NCBI GenBank assembly: GCA_030654175.1
Contig: JAURXZ010000024.1
Location: 186,001 to 250,000 of the forward strand
Direction: 5' to 3'
Source of the DNA: Bacteroidia bacterium
GTDB lineage: Bacteria > Bacteroidota > Bacteroidia > 2-12-FULL-35-15
DNA length: 64,000 nucleotides
Part shown: positions 19,012 through 27,798 of the stretch, in pieces
Position numbering within the stretch: position 1 is the first letter of the stretch
Layout of the letters: every line of letters starts with the position of its first letter
Position numbers and translations under genes: made by a program
The notes under the pieces: model-generated
The model's input: the letters and a program-made list of their open reading frames with translations, nothing else
Databases searched by the model: none
What the model was told of the DNA's origin: nothing

Positions 19012-19081
19012 ATTATTATTCCGGTACAATTTTATTATAATATTTGCGTTTATCGTCTAAAATAAACGCTTCACGTTTTTT

Positions 19082-20698
19082 ATGAAGGCTCTGTTTCCCG
19101 AAAAGGTTCATTATTATATTTACGTTTTTGCATTAATGATATTAGTGGCCGGATTGCCATTATCAAAATTTTTGATGAGCCTTTCTCAAATAATATTGGC
19201 TTGCAACTGGCTGTTAGAAGGGGATCTTAAAAATAAATTTACTGCCTTTTGGAAAAACAAAACAGCCCTGATAGTAAGCTCTATACTACTTTTGCATTTT
19301 ATTGGACTCACCTACACTTCGGACTTCAGTTATGCCTTTAAAGATATTCGTATTAAGGCCCCCCTGTTTATATTACCATTGATCGTTTCCACATCAAAAC
19401 CCCTTTCCCAAAAGTTATTTGATACTGTTTTGCAGCTATTGGTAGGCGCTGTAATTATCGGAACAATTATTAGTTCACTTATCTTAATTGATGTGATCCA
19501 TCGCCCCGTGATCGATATCCGCGACATTTCTATTTTTATCTCTCATATTCGATTTGCACTGTTGATCTGCGTTGCTATTTTTATTTCATCATATTTTATA
19601 TTTAAAGCTCAACGTGTTTTTAGCAAAATAATATGGACTGGTGTTATTATATGGATGGTGTATTTTTTAATTATAATGGAGTCGATCACCGGTTTAATGG
19701 CCTTATCCGTTACCTTGGTGGGGGTAATTATCTATACAGCCCTTAAATCAAGTAAAAACCCTTCTGAACCATCAAAAAACAAGCTTTTTAGGTATGGCAC
19801 CTTGCTCCTGCTTTTGGGTTCAATGATCCTCCTGGCTTTTTACATAAATTCAATAGCTGCCGAAAACAAACAGAAAGAAATTGTTGATTTCAATAAACTG
19901 GAAACCCACACATCGCTGGGTAATTTATACGAACATGATATTCAATCTGAAGTATCGGAAAACGGGCACCTGATCTGGATGTATTATTCTATTGACGAAT
20001 TAAAGGAAGCCTGGAATAAACGAAGCGTTATTAAGATTGACAGCACCGACCTGAAAGGGAACTCTGTTTATTTTACTCTTTTTCGATTTTTAACATCAAA
20101 AGGCTTAAGAAAGGATGCTCAGGCTGTGTTTTCATTAACGGAGAATGAGATCAAAGCCATTGAGCGTGGCGTTACCAATGTAAATTATCCGGATGTAAGC
20201 AGCTTAAAAGGCCGGATATATGAAACACTCTGGGAAATTGATTTGTATGCAAAAACTGGACAAGTAAACGGACACTCGCTAACGCAACGACTTGAATACT
20301 GGAGAACCGCATTAAGCATCATCAATAATAATTTCTTCTTGGGTGTTGGTACCGGTGATGTTCCAAGGGCTTTTGAACAGGAATATATAAAAAAGGATTC
20401 TTCACTTGGTGAGAAGTGGCGATTAAGGTCGCACAATCAATATTTAGCAATTACAGTGGCCTTTGGTATCATTGGTTTGCTGTGGTTTTTGATAACACTG
20501 ATCTATCCTTTATTGAACAAAAAAACGGGATTCAATTACATGTACATCACCTTTTTTATTATTGCTGTTTTTTCCTTTTTTACCGAAGACACCTTGGAAA
20601 CTCAAGCTGGTGTTACTTTTTTTGCATTCCTGAATAGCTTTTTGTTATTTGCGAAAAAGAAAAGTGGAGAAGAAGTTCCACCCCAGAATACGCTCTAA
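19082..20698 (+). CDS. O-antigen ligase/polymerase family protein (Wzy_C)
   Basis: A 538-residue inner-membrane protein with about twelve helices and one large periplasmic loop (about residues 265-430), as in WaaL ligases and Wzy polymerases. The C-terminal signature is visible: RLEYWRTALSIINNNFFLGV, GTGDVPRAFEQEY, LRSHNQYLAITVAFGIIGLL; the SHNQYL stretch is the family's most conserved motif. It would join or polymerise undecaprenyl-linked glycan on the periplasmic side. Ligase and polymerase cannot be separated without experiment. It ends the glycan block; a palindromic 3'-flank repeat begins 58 nt after its stop. Confidence 0.85.
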   Translation: MKALFPEKVHYYIYVFALMILVAGLPLSKFLMSLSQIILACNWLLEGDLKNKFTAFWKNKTALIVSSILLLHFIGLTYTSDFSYAFKDIRIKAPLFILPLIVSTSKPLSQKLFDTVLQLLVGAVIIGTIISSLILIDVIHRPVIDIRDISIFISHIRFALLICVAIFISSYFIFKAQRVFSKIIWTGVIIWMVYFLIIMESITGLMALSVTLVGVIIYTALKSSKNPSEPSKNKLFRYGTLLLLLGSMILLAFYINSIAAENKQKEIVDFNKLETHTSLGNLYEHDIQSEVSENGHLIWMYYSIDELKEAWNKRSVIKIDSTDLKGNSVYFTLFRFLTSKGLRKDAQAVFSLTENEIKAIERGVTNVNYPDVSSLKGRIYETLWEIDLYAKTGQVNGHSLTQRLEYWRTALSIINNNFFLGVGTGDVPRAFEQEYIKKDSSLGEKWRLRSHNQYLAITVAFGIIGLLWFLITLIYPLLNKKTGFNYMYITFFIIAVFSFFTEDTLETQAGVTFFAFLNSFLLFAKKKSGEEVPPQNTL

Positions 20699-20756
20699 CT
20701 CCAACTTCCGTGATTCTTTATAATGATTTAAGACTCTTCTCAAAGAGGATAATGCT

Positions 20757-20850
20757 GCGTAAGGGATTGCAACGTAAATCCTTTTCTGTTTAGAAAAGAT
20801 TGAAGTGGAAAGCCCGCCCTTTTCTTCTTTAAGAAAAGGAACGCCCAAAT
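20757..20850 (+). repeat. 3'-flank repeat family, copy B
   Basis: Begins GCGTAAGGGATTGCAACG and ends GGAACGCCCAAAT. Hairpin 1 is CTTTTCT/AGAAAAG with a GTTT loop. Hairpin 2 has a 9-bp stem (20818-20826/20831-20839). It lies 58 nt after the O-antigen ligase stop codon, same orientation. Confidence 0.85.
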
Positions 20851-20873
20851 AAAATTAGAAAAAACCACCTTCA

Positions 20874-21632
20874 CTACAACGCTATATTCAATTGATATAG
20901 CAAAGGCTTGCTCGGTGACGCATCATTTTCAAAACTAGCGATCTGAATATTTAAAAGGTAAGTTCCATCATAAATACTATTCGGCACATAGATCATTTCA
21001 GTAATGGTTCGATTCAATTTTGTATTGGTTGGATATTGCCAAAAAGCATGATGCGCCAATAGTTTTCCACCATCAACCTCTTTATCCACAGAGGGCAGAT
21101 CGATCAATAAATGATCAATGCCCAATGCATCAATGAGCTCAGCTGCTTCGTGATGTAAATAAGGAGGGTTTGTATTGGAGTAGTGTTTGTTTATTTTTGA
21201 AGCACTGTTGTCTAAGGTCCTGATAACGATCGCTTCGGGGCGTTTATCACCTAAACAATTTTCAATATGTTGTTTTGTAATTACTTTATCGCCTTCCGAA
21301 TTTTCATCCGGCAAAATGGTGATCAGCTCTGCAATAAAAAAGAATTTTTTCAAACATTGGTTAACACTATAATCCTCTATACTGATATGTCCCACACATT
21401 CGGTATGTGTTCCATTTCCATGAGGATTAAATAATATATTTCTAAAATTTACAGAGCCACCTTGCTTTACATCGCCCACCCAATCACCCATTCGCACAGG
21501 TTCAATTTTTACAGCCGGTGTATACCATGCATTTACATTCTCTTCTCCTGTTCGCAAGGGAATTGAAATGTCGATGGGTTTTGAAAGATCAGCAGTATAG
21601 CTTTTTCCTTTATGAGTGATTTTTGATATCAT
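20874..21632 (-). CDS. Cyclase family protein (kynurenine formamidase-like)
   Basis: A metal-dependent hydrolase of the cyclase/arylformamidase superfamily, about 253 residues. The hallmark metal-binding motif HGxGTHxE is seen as FNPHGNGTHTECVGH, and AIVIRTLDNS plus LLIDLPSVDKEVDGGKLLAH match the family core. Members hydrolyse N-formylkynurenine or related amides and esters; the real substrate is not known here and no tryptophan-degradation gene is near. The ATG at 21632 (MISKITHKGKSY) is chosen, because the longer reading frame to 21671 runs into the arm of a palindromic repeat. It is convergent with the O-antigen ligase gene and downstream of hemW on the same strand. Confidence 0.85.
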   Translation of the reverse strand: MISKITHKGKSYTADLSKPIDISIPLRTGEENVNAWYTPAVKIEPVRMGDWVGDVKQGGSVNFRNILFNPHGNGTHTECVGHISIEDYSVNQCLKKFFFIAELITILPDENSEGDKVITKQHIENCLGDKRPEAIVIRTLDNSASKINKHYSNTNPPYLHHEAAELIDALGIDHLLIDLPSVDKEVDGGKLLAHHAFWQYPTNTKLNRTITEMIYVPNSIYDGTYLLNIQIASFENDASPSKPLLYQLNIAL

Positions 21633-21663
21633 TATTAAATTGTGTTTTTTAATCAAATAAAAA

Positions 21664-21804
21664 TTCACCACTAAGGCACTTAGAACACGGAAGGTCCCGC
21701 TAAGATTCTTTTTTAAGGGACTGCTAAAAAATATTGCAGCGCACCATAAACTAAAGATGCCATTTCTAAGTGTATCTCCGTGTTCTTAGTGCCTTAGTGG
21801 TGAA
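21664..21804. repeat. CACCACTAAGGCAC inverted repeat, copy 1
   Basis: Arms 21664-21691 and 21777-21804 (28 nt, one mismatch) flank an 85-nt spacer. The right arm enters the 3' end of hemW: the last two His codons and the TAA stop of hemW are repeat sequence. A second copy lies at 54187-54307, also downstream of a minus-strand gene (gatA). Confidence 0.85.
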
Positions 21805-22963
21805 AAGCCGGTTCTTTATCAATAAAAAATAAATTACCCGCAATTCTGTCGGCAAACAATTTTCCTTTATCAGTCAAGAACAATTTATTTTTTTCATTCT
21901 TTATTTCATCTGTACGAATATATCTTTCTGCTTCGCTTAAACAATACACTAAATAGTCTTTTCCAAAATGATTTGCTATGTACTTCAAGTCTGTTCCCCA
22001 CATGGTGCGTAATGAAGTTAAAACATATTCGTTATAGCGCTGTGATGTGGTTAATATTTCTTCTTCAAAAGGGATTTTATTTTTTTCAAGTGCCTGAATG
22101 TATAAAGCATTGTTTGAAATATTCGATTGCCTGCTGTTGCCATTATAGGAATGCGCAGAAGGGCCTAAGCCTAAATAAAGTTCTTTTAACCAATAATTAC
22201 TATTGTGTCGGGAGAAAAAATTTTCTTTGCAGAAGTTTGAAATTTCATATTGCACAAAATTATTTTTTCTCATCTCCTCCAGCATTATTTCAAACTGATC
22301 TGCACTTTGTTGTTCGTCCACATTTTTAATTTTCCCTTCCTTCACCAAATGCGCTAAGGCTGTTTTTGGCTCTACAGTCAGGCAATACGAAGAAATGTGT
22401 TTTACTTCAAGATCAAAAGCGGTACGTAAATTATGTTTCCACTTTTCATTTGTTAAAGTGGGAATACCATAGATCAGGTCAATGGTAATATTCTCAAAAC
22501 CCTTATCCTGGGAAGCCTTTACAGCCGACAATGCTTCTTTTGAATTATGGGCACGGTTCATCAGCTTTAGATCCTCATCATAAAAACTTTGAATTCCAAT
22601 ACTTAAACGGTTGATGGGCGTGCCTTTAAATTCTTTTATTTTATTTGATGTCAGATCGTCCGGATTAGCTTCCAGTGTGATCTCCGCATCGTCACTAATT
22701 TTAAAATGTTTGTTAAGTGAATCAAAAATATCCATCAGTTCGGTTTGAGAAAGTAATGATGGTGTTCCTCCTCCCAGGTAAATACTCTGTATCTCATCCT
22801 CTACCGCCCCTCCCAACGGGTTGAGGTATTCTTTTTGTAACTCTATTTCTTTTTTTAGCGCTTTCAAAAATGAATCTTTGTTTTTCAAAGAAGTAGAAAA
22901 ATGAAAGTCGCAATAATGACAAGCTTGTTTACAAAAAGGAATATGAATATAAATGCCTGCCAT
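21794..22963 (-). CDS. hemW: Radical SAM HemW, coproporphyrinogen III oxidase-like
   Basis: A radical S-adenosylmethionine protein of 389 residues. C11, C15 and C18 in YIHIPFCKQACHYCDFHFS form the CX3CX2C site for a 4Fe-4S cluster; IYLGGGTPSLL and ITLEANPDDL follow as SAM-binding elements, with GIQSFYDEDLKLMNRAHN in the barrel and a HemN_C domain at the end. HemW proteins are heme-binding chaperones related to HemN but usually lack coproporphyrinogen oxidase activity. The first cysteine motif occurs at the very N-terminus, as in HemW and unlike HemN. The gene's last codons lie in a palindromic repeat, so the terminal FHH residues are probably repeat-derived. Confidence 0.93.
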   Translation of the reverse strand: MAGIYIHIPFCKQACHYCDFHFSTSLKNKDSFLKALKKEIELQKEYLNPLGGAVEDEIQSIYLGGGTPSLLSQTELMDIFDSLNKHFKISDDAEITLEANPDDLTSNKIKEFKGTPINRLSIGIQSFYDEDLKLMNRAHNSKEALSAVKASQDKGFENITIDLIYGIPTLTNEKWKHNLRTAFDLEVKHISSYCLTVEPKTALAHLVKEGKIKNVDEQQSADQFEIMLEEMRKNNFVQYEISNFCKENFFSRHNSNYWLKELYLGLGPSAHSYNGNSRQSNISNNALYIQALEKNKIPFEEEILTTSQRYNEYVLTSLRTMWGTDLKYIANHFGKDYLVYCLSEAERYIRTDEIKNEKNKLFLTDKGKLFADRIAGNLFFIDKEPAFHH

Positions 22964-23241
22964 TATTTGAAATTATTCGGTTCCGTTCAACCTTCCGTTT
23001 TTGGGAGTGTTACCATTCTTCCGATAGGAGAAGAGGCGGAACGATTTGCTTTAGTTTTAGTTCTGCTAAGGTAATAATTTGTTTCGCTGGTTATGATGTA
23101 ATAAACAATTCATAATTATTTAATTAACGATCATAAAAAATATACATACAACAATATTACATCTTGTTTCTCGTTAGGTTTTCGTTTTAAATAAACAAGG
23201 GCATCTGTTAAATTAGTATTCATCTTCTAAAATAAACAAAT

Positions 23242-24144
23242 ATGAAAAAGACCCAAATGTTATTCACTGGTATTGCATGTCTTGCAATTACAGCTTCCTT
23301 TTGTCAAAACGAGATCAACGGTCAAAACTCAACTATTAAAAAAAGAAAACTAAAAGTTGTTGATGCTGCAATTGCACCCGGTATGACTTTTCACGTTAGC
23401 CCCCTTGGTTCATTCAGCGATTTTCAACAGATCAACCCAAAGTCTGTTTTGTTAAGCGAAAACATGGATGGGTACACTATATCCAATGGTTTTATGGCTT
23501 CTGCAGGTCCCACATTTAATGCCAACCTTGGATTTAATATCGCAAACAATGCAAAAACAGAATATAAATCAAATACTCAATTACGTATTGGAATAACGTT
23601 TTCAGAAATAAGCATGTCGAATAATCTTTCTAAAACCGATAGAAAAAGGTTTGATACCCTGACTTCCAGCCAAACCGGGCAAATGGTATTTTCTGATTCG
23701 GTAACGTATAGCAGTTATACTATGAATTATAAAACTCAACAGTTAAGAATTGATGTTTCAATTATTTATAGAACCAACCCTGCTGCGCGATGGTCGGTTT
23801 TTGGGGGCATTGGCATTGAAGCCGGGGAATCAATAATGGCTTATACCGATATTAATTACAGTGAATATTCAACCGTTACACCGGCAAACAGCACTTCCGG
23901 CACATCATACAGCAGCAATACACCATATCGCTCCGAACAGATCATTAATAAAAATACTTATGGGTATGCCGCGTATTTGCCTATGGGACTTGATTTTAGA
24001 ATAGGCAATAAAAGGGAATTTTTTAAACAACTTCACGTTTTTTATGAAGCCAGACCTTTTGTAAATTACACGTATATACCTGAGCTGGGCAGCATAAACA
24101 GTGTTGGGATCAAAAGCGCACTTGGATTAAGAGTTACTATTTGA
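23242..24144 (+). CDS. Secreted or outer-membrane beta-rich protein, unknown function
   Basis: Not recognised as a named family. It has a clear signal peptide (MKKTQMLFTGIACLAITASF, cleavage likely just after). The rest (~275 residues) alternates polar and hydrophobic residues with many Tyr, Ser, Thr and Asn, as in small beta-barrels or porin-like proteins: QLRIGITFSEISM, QQLRIDVSIIYRTN, WSVFGGIGIEAGE, GLDFRIGNK, HVFYEARPFVNYTY. It ends SALGLRVTI, a terminal strand pattern common in outer-membrane barrels. It stands alone with a 278-bp divergent gap from hemW, so it probably has its own promoter. Confidence 0.65.
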   Translation: MKKTQMLFTGIACLAITASFCQNEINGQNSTIKKRKLKVVDAAIAPGMTFHVSPLGSFSDFQQINPKSVLLSENMDGYTISNGFMASAGPTFNANLGFNIANNAKTEYKSNTQLRIGITFSEISMSNNLSKTDRKRFDTLTSSQTGQMVFSDSVTYSSYTMNYKTQQLRIDVSIIYRTNPAARWSVFGGIGIEAGESIMAYTDINYSEYSTVTPANSTSGTSYSSNTPYRSEQIINKNTYGYAAYLPMGLDFRIGNKREFFKQLHVFYEARPFVNYTYIPELGSINSVGIKSALGLRVTI

Positions 24145-24212
24145 TCCGGGCATAAGAAAAAAACTCTCGGTCTGAATATTAATAACCTTGTCTAGGGCAT
24201 GCTATTTACCCC

Positions 24213-25142
24213 CTACAGAGGCTTCTTCTTCCTCCGGTAGGATTTGGCCCGGCTTGTTTTTTTAAATGGCCAGCTCACTAAATAAACACCAATAATGATA
24301 AGTGCTCCTGAAACAATCTTTCGCGCATCCAGTTCATCATTATGATAATAGTAAACGGCAATGAGGGTTGCCAAAAACGGTTGCAGATAAATATAAATGC
24401 TTACCACAGCCGGACTTAGTGCACGTAAAGCGTACGTGTTTAAAACATAGGCGAAAAAGGTGGTTGCAACCACAACAAAAACAATATCCCACACAATGTT
24501 GGAAGGCATTGTGGCCCATTCTACCTGTTTGAATTCACTGAATCCGAATGGCAACACGTAAAGAAATCCAAATAAAAACACCCACTTTACAATGGTAAAT
24601 GTGTTATATTTTTTCATTAAGGGTTTTACCAGAATGATGTAAAATGCCCATGACATTGAGTTGATCAATATCATTAAATCCCCGGTAATTGTTTCGGAAC
24701 CAAAAGAAAATGATTTATTAAAAAGCAACAGTAACAAAGCTCCCCCAACACCAATAGTGATACCTGCAATTTTACTGATCGAAATTTTTTCTTTTAATAC
24801 TATCGCAGCGATCAGCAATACCACAATAGGGTTGGATACCATAATAATGGATGCATTGATGGGGCTGGTTAAACTTAAGCCCTTTAAAAAAAACAGCTGA
24901 TTCACTGCTACTCCGCAAACAGCCAACAGAGCAATACGGGGAAGATCTTTTTTATCAATTTTTTCTTTGATAAAAAGTGCGCTTACTATCCAAAATAATA
25001 TTAATGCGCCACCAACCCGCATCATTACAAAAGCAAAAGGCTGAACATAGGCAGGCATTACTTCTTTAGCAATAGAATAATTGGCACCATAAATAATATT
25101 TACAGTTAATAATGCTAAATGTGCCTGAATAACTTTGTTCAT
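24213..25142 (-). CDS. EamA/DMT family transporter
   Basis: A ten-helix permease of the drug/metabolite transporter superfamily, made of two EamA repeats of about 140 residues. Repeat 1 contains YGANYSIAKEVMPAYVQP and the PINASIIMVSNPIVVLLIAA segment; repeat 2 contains SWAFYIILVKPLMKKY and SPAVVSIYIYLQPFLATLIA. The C-terminus is basic (KKTSRAKSYRRKKKPL), consistent with a cytoplasmic tail. Members export amino acids, metabolites or drugs; the substrate is not predictable. It lies 38 bp downstream of the ArsC-like gene on the same strand. Confidence 0.88.
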   Translation of the reverse strand: MNKVIQAHLALLTVNIIYGANYSIAKEVMPAYVQPFAFVMMRVGGALILFWIVSALFIKEKIDKKDLPRIALLAVCGVAVNQLFFLKGLSLTSPINASIIMVSNPIVVLLIAAIVLKEKISISKIAGITIGVGGALLLLLFNKSFSFGSETITGDLMILINSMSWAFYIILVKPLMKKYNTFTIVKWVFLFGFLYVLPFGFSEFKQVEWATMPSNIVWDIVFVVVATTFFAYVLNTYALRALSPAVVSIYIYLQPFLATLIAVYYYHNDELDARKIVSGALIIIGVYLVSWPFKKTSRAKSYRRKKKPL

Positions 25143-25180
25143 GTGCTTCTCCCCTGCCCTCCCTTATTGCGGTGGCGTGT

Positions 25181-25531
25181 TTATAATTCTGCTTTAGCAG
25201 CAGCAACAGTGCTTTTAGAATTACCAACAAATATTTTATTGCCGGTAATGATCACGGGGCGTTTTAAAAAGGTGTATTCCTGTAGGATATAATTTTTGTA
25301 ATCTTCTTCTGTTAATTGTTTTTTATCAAGTCCTAAAGCTCTGTATTTAAGGGCGACACGGCTGAACAAAGCTTCGTAGCTCCCTGCCATTTTTTTCATT
25401 TCTGCAAGTTGAGAGGCAGTAATTTTTTCGTTTTTTATATCCTGAAGATCAAATTTTTTATCCTTTAACTCCAGTTCATTCATTATCCTGATACAAGTGG
25501 AACAAGAGCTTAAGTAATATATTTTTTGCAT
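25181..25531 (-). CDS. ArsC/Spx-family thioredoxin-fold protein
   Basis: A small (116 residues) protein of the ArsC/Spx/YffB superfamily. The start MQKIYYLSSCSTCIRIMNEL places C10 and C13 in a CSTC pair at the usual N-terminal site. The ArsC-type helical insert (LFSRVALKYRALGLDKKQLT) and the conserved LKRPVIITGNKIFVG stretch follow, where the cis-proline lies. Members reduce arsenate or act as regulators, as Spx does; no arsenic-resistance genes are adjacent, so an arsenate reductase role is not supported. Eight further codons are open upstream, but the chosen start fits the first beta-strand of the fold. Confidence 0.85.
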   Translation of the reverse strand: MQKIYYLSSCSTCIRIMNELELKDKKFDLQDIKNEKITASQLAEMKKMAGSYEALFSRVALKYRALGLDKKQLTEEDYKNYILQEYTFLKRPVIITGNKIFVGNSKSTVAAAKAEL

Positions 25532-25553
25532 TCTTTTATATTTTTGTACAGAC

Positions 25554-25637
25554 AACGAATCAATACTAATTTACGAATCTATGTGTTAAGAGCAACAAAC
25601 GCTGATTCGTAAATTCGTAAAAATTCGTTATTTGTAA
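25554..25637. repeat. ACGAAT inverted repeat, copy 1
   Basis: AACGAATCAATACTAATTTA begins a stretch also present, with one extra T, at 55829-55856. Within it, AATTTACGAATC (25568-25579) pairs perfectly with GATTCGTAAATT (25604-25615). It lies between pyk and the arsC-like gene, both on the minus strand. Confidence 0.75.
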
Positions 25638-27071
25638 CTATTCTACAACACTAAGTTTAACCATATTTGATCTTCCTTTTTCACTTAAAGGCACACTTGC
25701 AATGTTGATTATAAAATCCTTCGGTTTTACAAATCCGGTCTTTTTCAAAATAAATTTTATATCCGCAATAGTATGATCTGTGCTTATATCTTTATCATAA
25801 TAGAACCCTTTTACGCCCCATACCAGGCTTAAAGTAGTAAGTATATGGTAATTGTCGGTGAACACAAAAATATCGGCTTTAGGGCGATGGCTGGCTAATT
25901 TAAAAGCAGTGTAACCCGAGTGTGTCATGGTTATGATAGCCGTTGCTTTGGTGCGTTGCGCCATTTTTGCCGCGGTATAACAAATAGAATCTGAAATAAA
26001 ACGGTCGTTGTGCATATTTACTTCAGGCGCTGCGTTATCGCGATTATAAATAAGACTTTGTTTTTCTACGTGTTCAATAATTTTTGTCATTGCTTCAACC
26101 ACCTTTGCCGGATGATTCCCTACCGATGTTTCTGCACTTAACATTACAGCATCTGCACCATCCATTACGCTATTGGCCACGTCATTAACTTCGGCACGGG
26201 AGGGGCTGATATTCGTGATCATACTCTCCATCATTTGCGTTGCAATGATCACAGGCTTGGATTCCTCCAGACATTTACGCACCAGCATTTTTTGAATTAC
26301 AGGCACCTCCTGCATCGGCACCTCCACACCCAGGTCGCCACGAGCTACCATTATGGCATCCGTTTCTTTAATTATATTATCAATATCTAAGATCGCTTCA
26401 GGCTTCTCAATTTTAGCTACCACCTTGGTTCTCACATTATGATCAAATTTTTGGATCAGGTATTTTAGTTCAATAATATCAGATGCTGAACGAACAAATG
26501 AAAGCCCCACCCAGTCTACGTTTTGTATTAAAGCAAAATTCAGGTCTTCCAGATCTTTCGCTGTTAAACAAGGTAATGAAATTTTTGTGTTAGGAAGATT
26601 TACTCCTTTTTTTGAAGATAAAATTCCACCATGGCTGATTATAGCTTTTACCTCGTCATTGCCATTGGTTTCTACAACAGTTAACAATAATTTACCATCG
26701 TCAATCAATATATTTTCACCCGCCTTTACATCTTTAGGAAATTGAGGGTAGGTAATGTAAATGCGCTCCGCATTGCCAATACACTCAACGGTGGTGATGA
26801 TGATCTCCTTCCCAGCAACTAATTCTATACTGTTATTTTCAACAATGCCAATGCGTAATTTTGGACCCTGTAAGTCGGCCAGGATCGCAGCGTGGGATCC
26901 GAGTTTTTTATTTACTGCACGTATGTTTTTTATTTGTTCCAATACATTTTCATGAGAGCCATGCGAAAAGTTAATACGGCACACATTTGCCCCAGCCAAT
27001 ATCATTTCTTCGATCACTTCGGCCGATGAAGAGGCCGGACCAAGTGTAACAACAATTTTTGTTCTTTTCAT
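25638..27071 (-). CDS. pyk: Pyruvate kinase
   Basis: Catalyses the last glycolytic step, phosphoenolpyruvate plus ADP to pyruvate plus ATP. The family features are all visible in order: TKIVVTLGPASSSAEVIEEM and VCRINFSHGSHENV at the N-terminus, the B domain, DWVGLSFVRSASDI, the active-site signature KIEKPEAILDIDNIIKETDA, MVARGDLGVEVP, and DGADAVMLSAETSVGNHP, then the C-terminal allosteric domain. The 477 residues are normal. It follows the IPExxxVDY-type gene by 15 bp and is almost certainly in the same transcript. Confidence 0.97.
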   Translation of the reverse strand: MKRTKIVVTLGPASSSAEVIEEMILAGANVCRINFSHGSHENVLEQIKNIRAVNKKLGSHAAILADLQGPKLRIGIVENNSIELVAGKEIIITTVECIGNAERIYITYPQFPKDVKAGENILIDDGKLLLTVVETNGNDEVKAIISHGGILSSKKGVNLPNTKISLPCLTAKDLEDLNFALIQNVDWVGLSFVRSASDIIELKYLIQKFDHNVRTKVVAKIEKPEAILDIDNIIKETDAIMVARGDLGVEVPMQEVPVIQKMLVRKCLEESKPVIIATQMMESMITNISPSRAEVNDVANSVMDGADAVMLSAETSVGNHPAKVVEAMTKIIEHVEKQSLIYNRDNAAPEVNMHNDRFISDSICYTAAKMAQRTKATAIITMTHSGYTAFKLASHRPKADIFVFTDNYHILTTLSLVWGVKGFYYDKDISTDHTIADIKFILKKTGFVKPKDFIINIASVPLSEKGRSNMVKLSVVE

Positions 27072-27086
27072 TTTTTGTAAATATGT

Positions 27087-27575
27087 TTAAAAAATTAAAT
27101 TTACCTTAGATTTAAGATCTGCCACATCAACCAAAACCGCGGTAAGAATAAAATCCAGCGTTTTGATTTTCCTGATCATTTCTTTTATATCTTTTTTTGT
27201 TATTTCTCCCCTGATCACAAAAAAATAATTCATTTGTTTCTGTTCAGGGATTAATATTCCAATTTCTGTAGATTGCGACTCCGTTGCACTTTTACCAAAC
27301 AACGTATTCGATTTCGAATCAAATAATTTGTTTTCACTAAAGTTGGAGATCACAAAGTATTCCATAAACTCATCCGCATCTTCAAAACTAAACAATGAAA
27401 AAAAAGAAGGTGTGTTTTGCTTTTTAGATTTTATTTCAAGCGGATCGCTCTTGGTCAGATCAAGTTCCAGTATATTATTCAGTGCCCAGCATATACGGTA
27501 ATCTTTTTCGTGAGAGGAAATGCCTATCAGCTTAAAATCATAATCGTATTCTATTTTAAGAGTATGCTTCCCCAC
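27087..27575 (-). CDS. IPExxxVDY family protein
   Basis: A 162-residue protein matching the Bacteroidota family named for its IPExxxVDY motif, seen here as IPEQKQMNYFFVI with V-D replaced by M-N. The N-terminus KHTLKIEYDYDFKLIGIS followed by DYRICWALNNIL is typical. Function is not established for the family. The gene usually neighbours pyruvate kinase in Bacteroidota, as it does here, 15 bp upstream. The start is GTG at 27575: the frame has a TGA six codons further upstream and no ATG between. Confidence 0.8.
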   Translation of the reverse strand: MGKHTLKIEYDYDFKLIGISSHEKDYRICWALNNILELDLTKSDPLEIKSKKQNTPSFFSLFSFEDADEFMEYFVISNFSENKLFDSKSNTLFGKSATESQSTEIGILIPEQKQMNYFFVIRGEITKKDIKEMIRKIKTLDFILTAVLVDVADLKSKVNLIF

Positions 27576-27712
27576 AACCGCTTTTTTAAATCAACCGTAA
27601 ATTTATAAATCTAATATGAAGAATGTGTTAAATATTTTATAATAATGAAATAACATTTTAAAATCAGCACTGTACTGCAGGATCTCATTAATAAAAAAGT
27701 ATGCGCTAAATC

Positions 27713-27750
27713 AAAAAGCTCAAATGTTCAGTTGAACATTTGAGCTTTTT
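27713..27750 (-). terminator. Perfect 18-bp hairpin terminator after the PpiD-like gene
   Basis: Arms 27713-27730 and 27733-27750 are perfectly complementary with a 2-nt loop. The outermost bases are A-run/T-run, so either strand ends in a U-run. It lies 48 bp after the stop codon of the minus-strand PpiD-like gene, and nothing on the plus strand ends here, so it most likely terminates that transcript. Confidence 0.85.
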
Positions 27751-27798
27751 AAGTGAACCTAAACATGTTTTTCGAATTCTAAAAAAGAACGCTGATTT

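Noticed and set aside
21633-21671. Longer N-terminus of the cyclase gene
   Set aside because: The extra 13 codons extend into the palindromic repeat arm and do not look like cyclase sequence.
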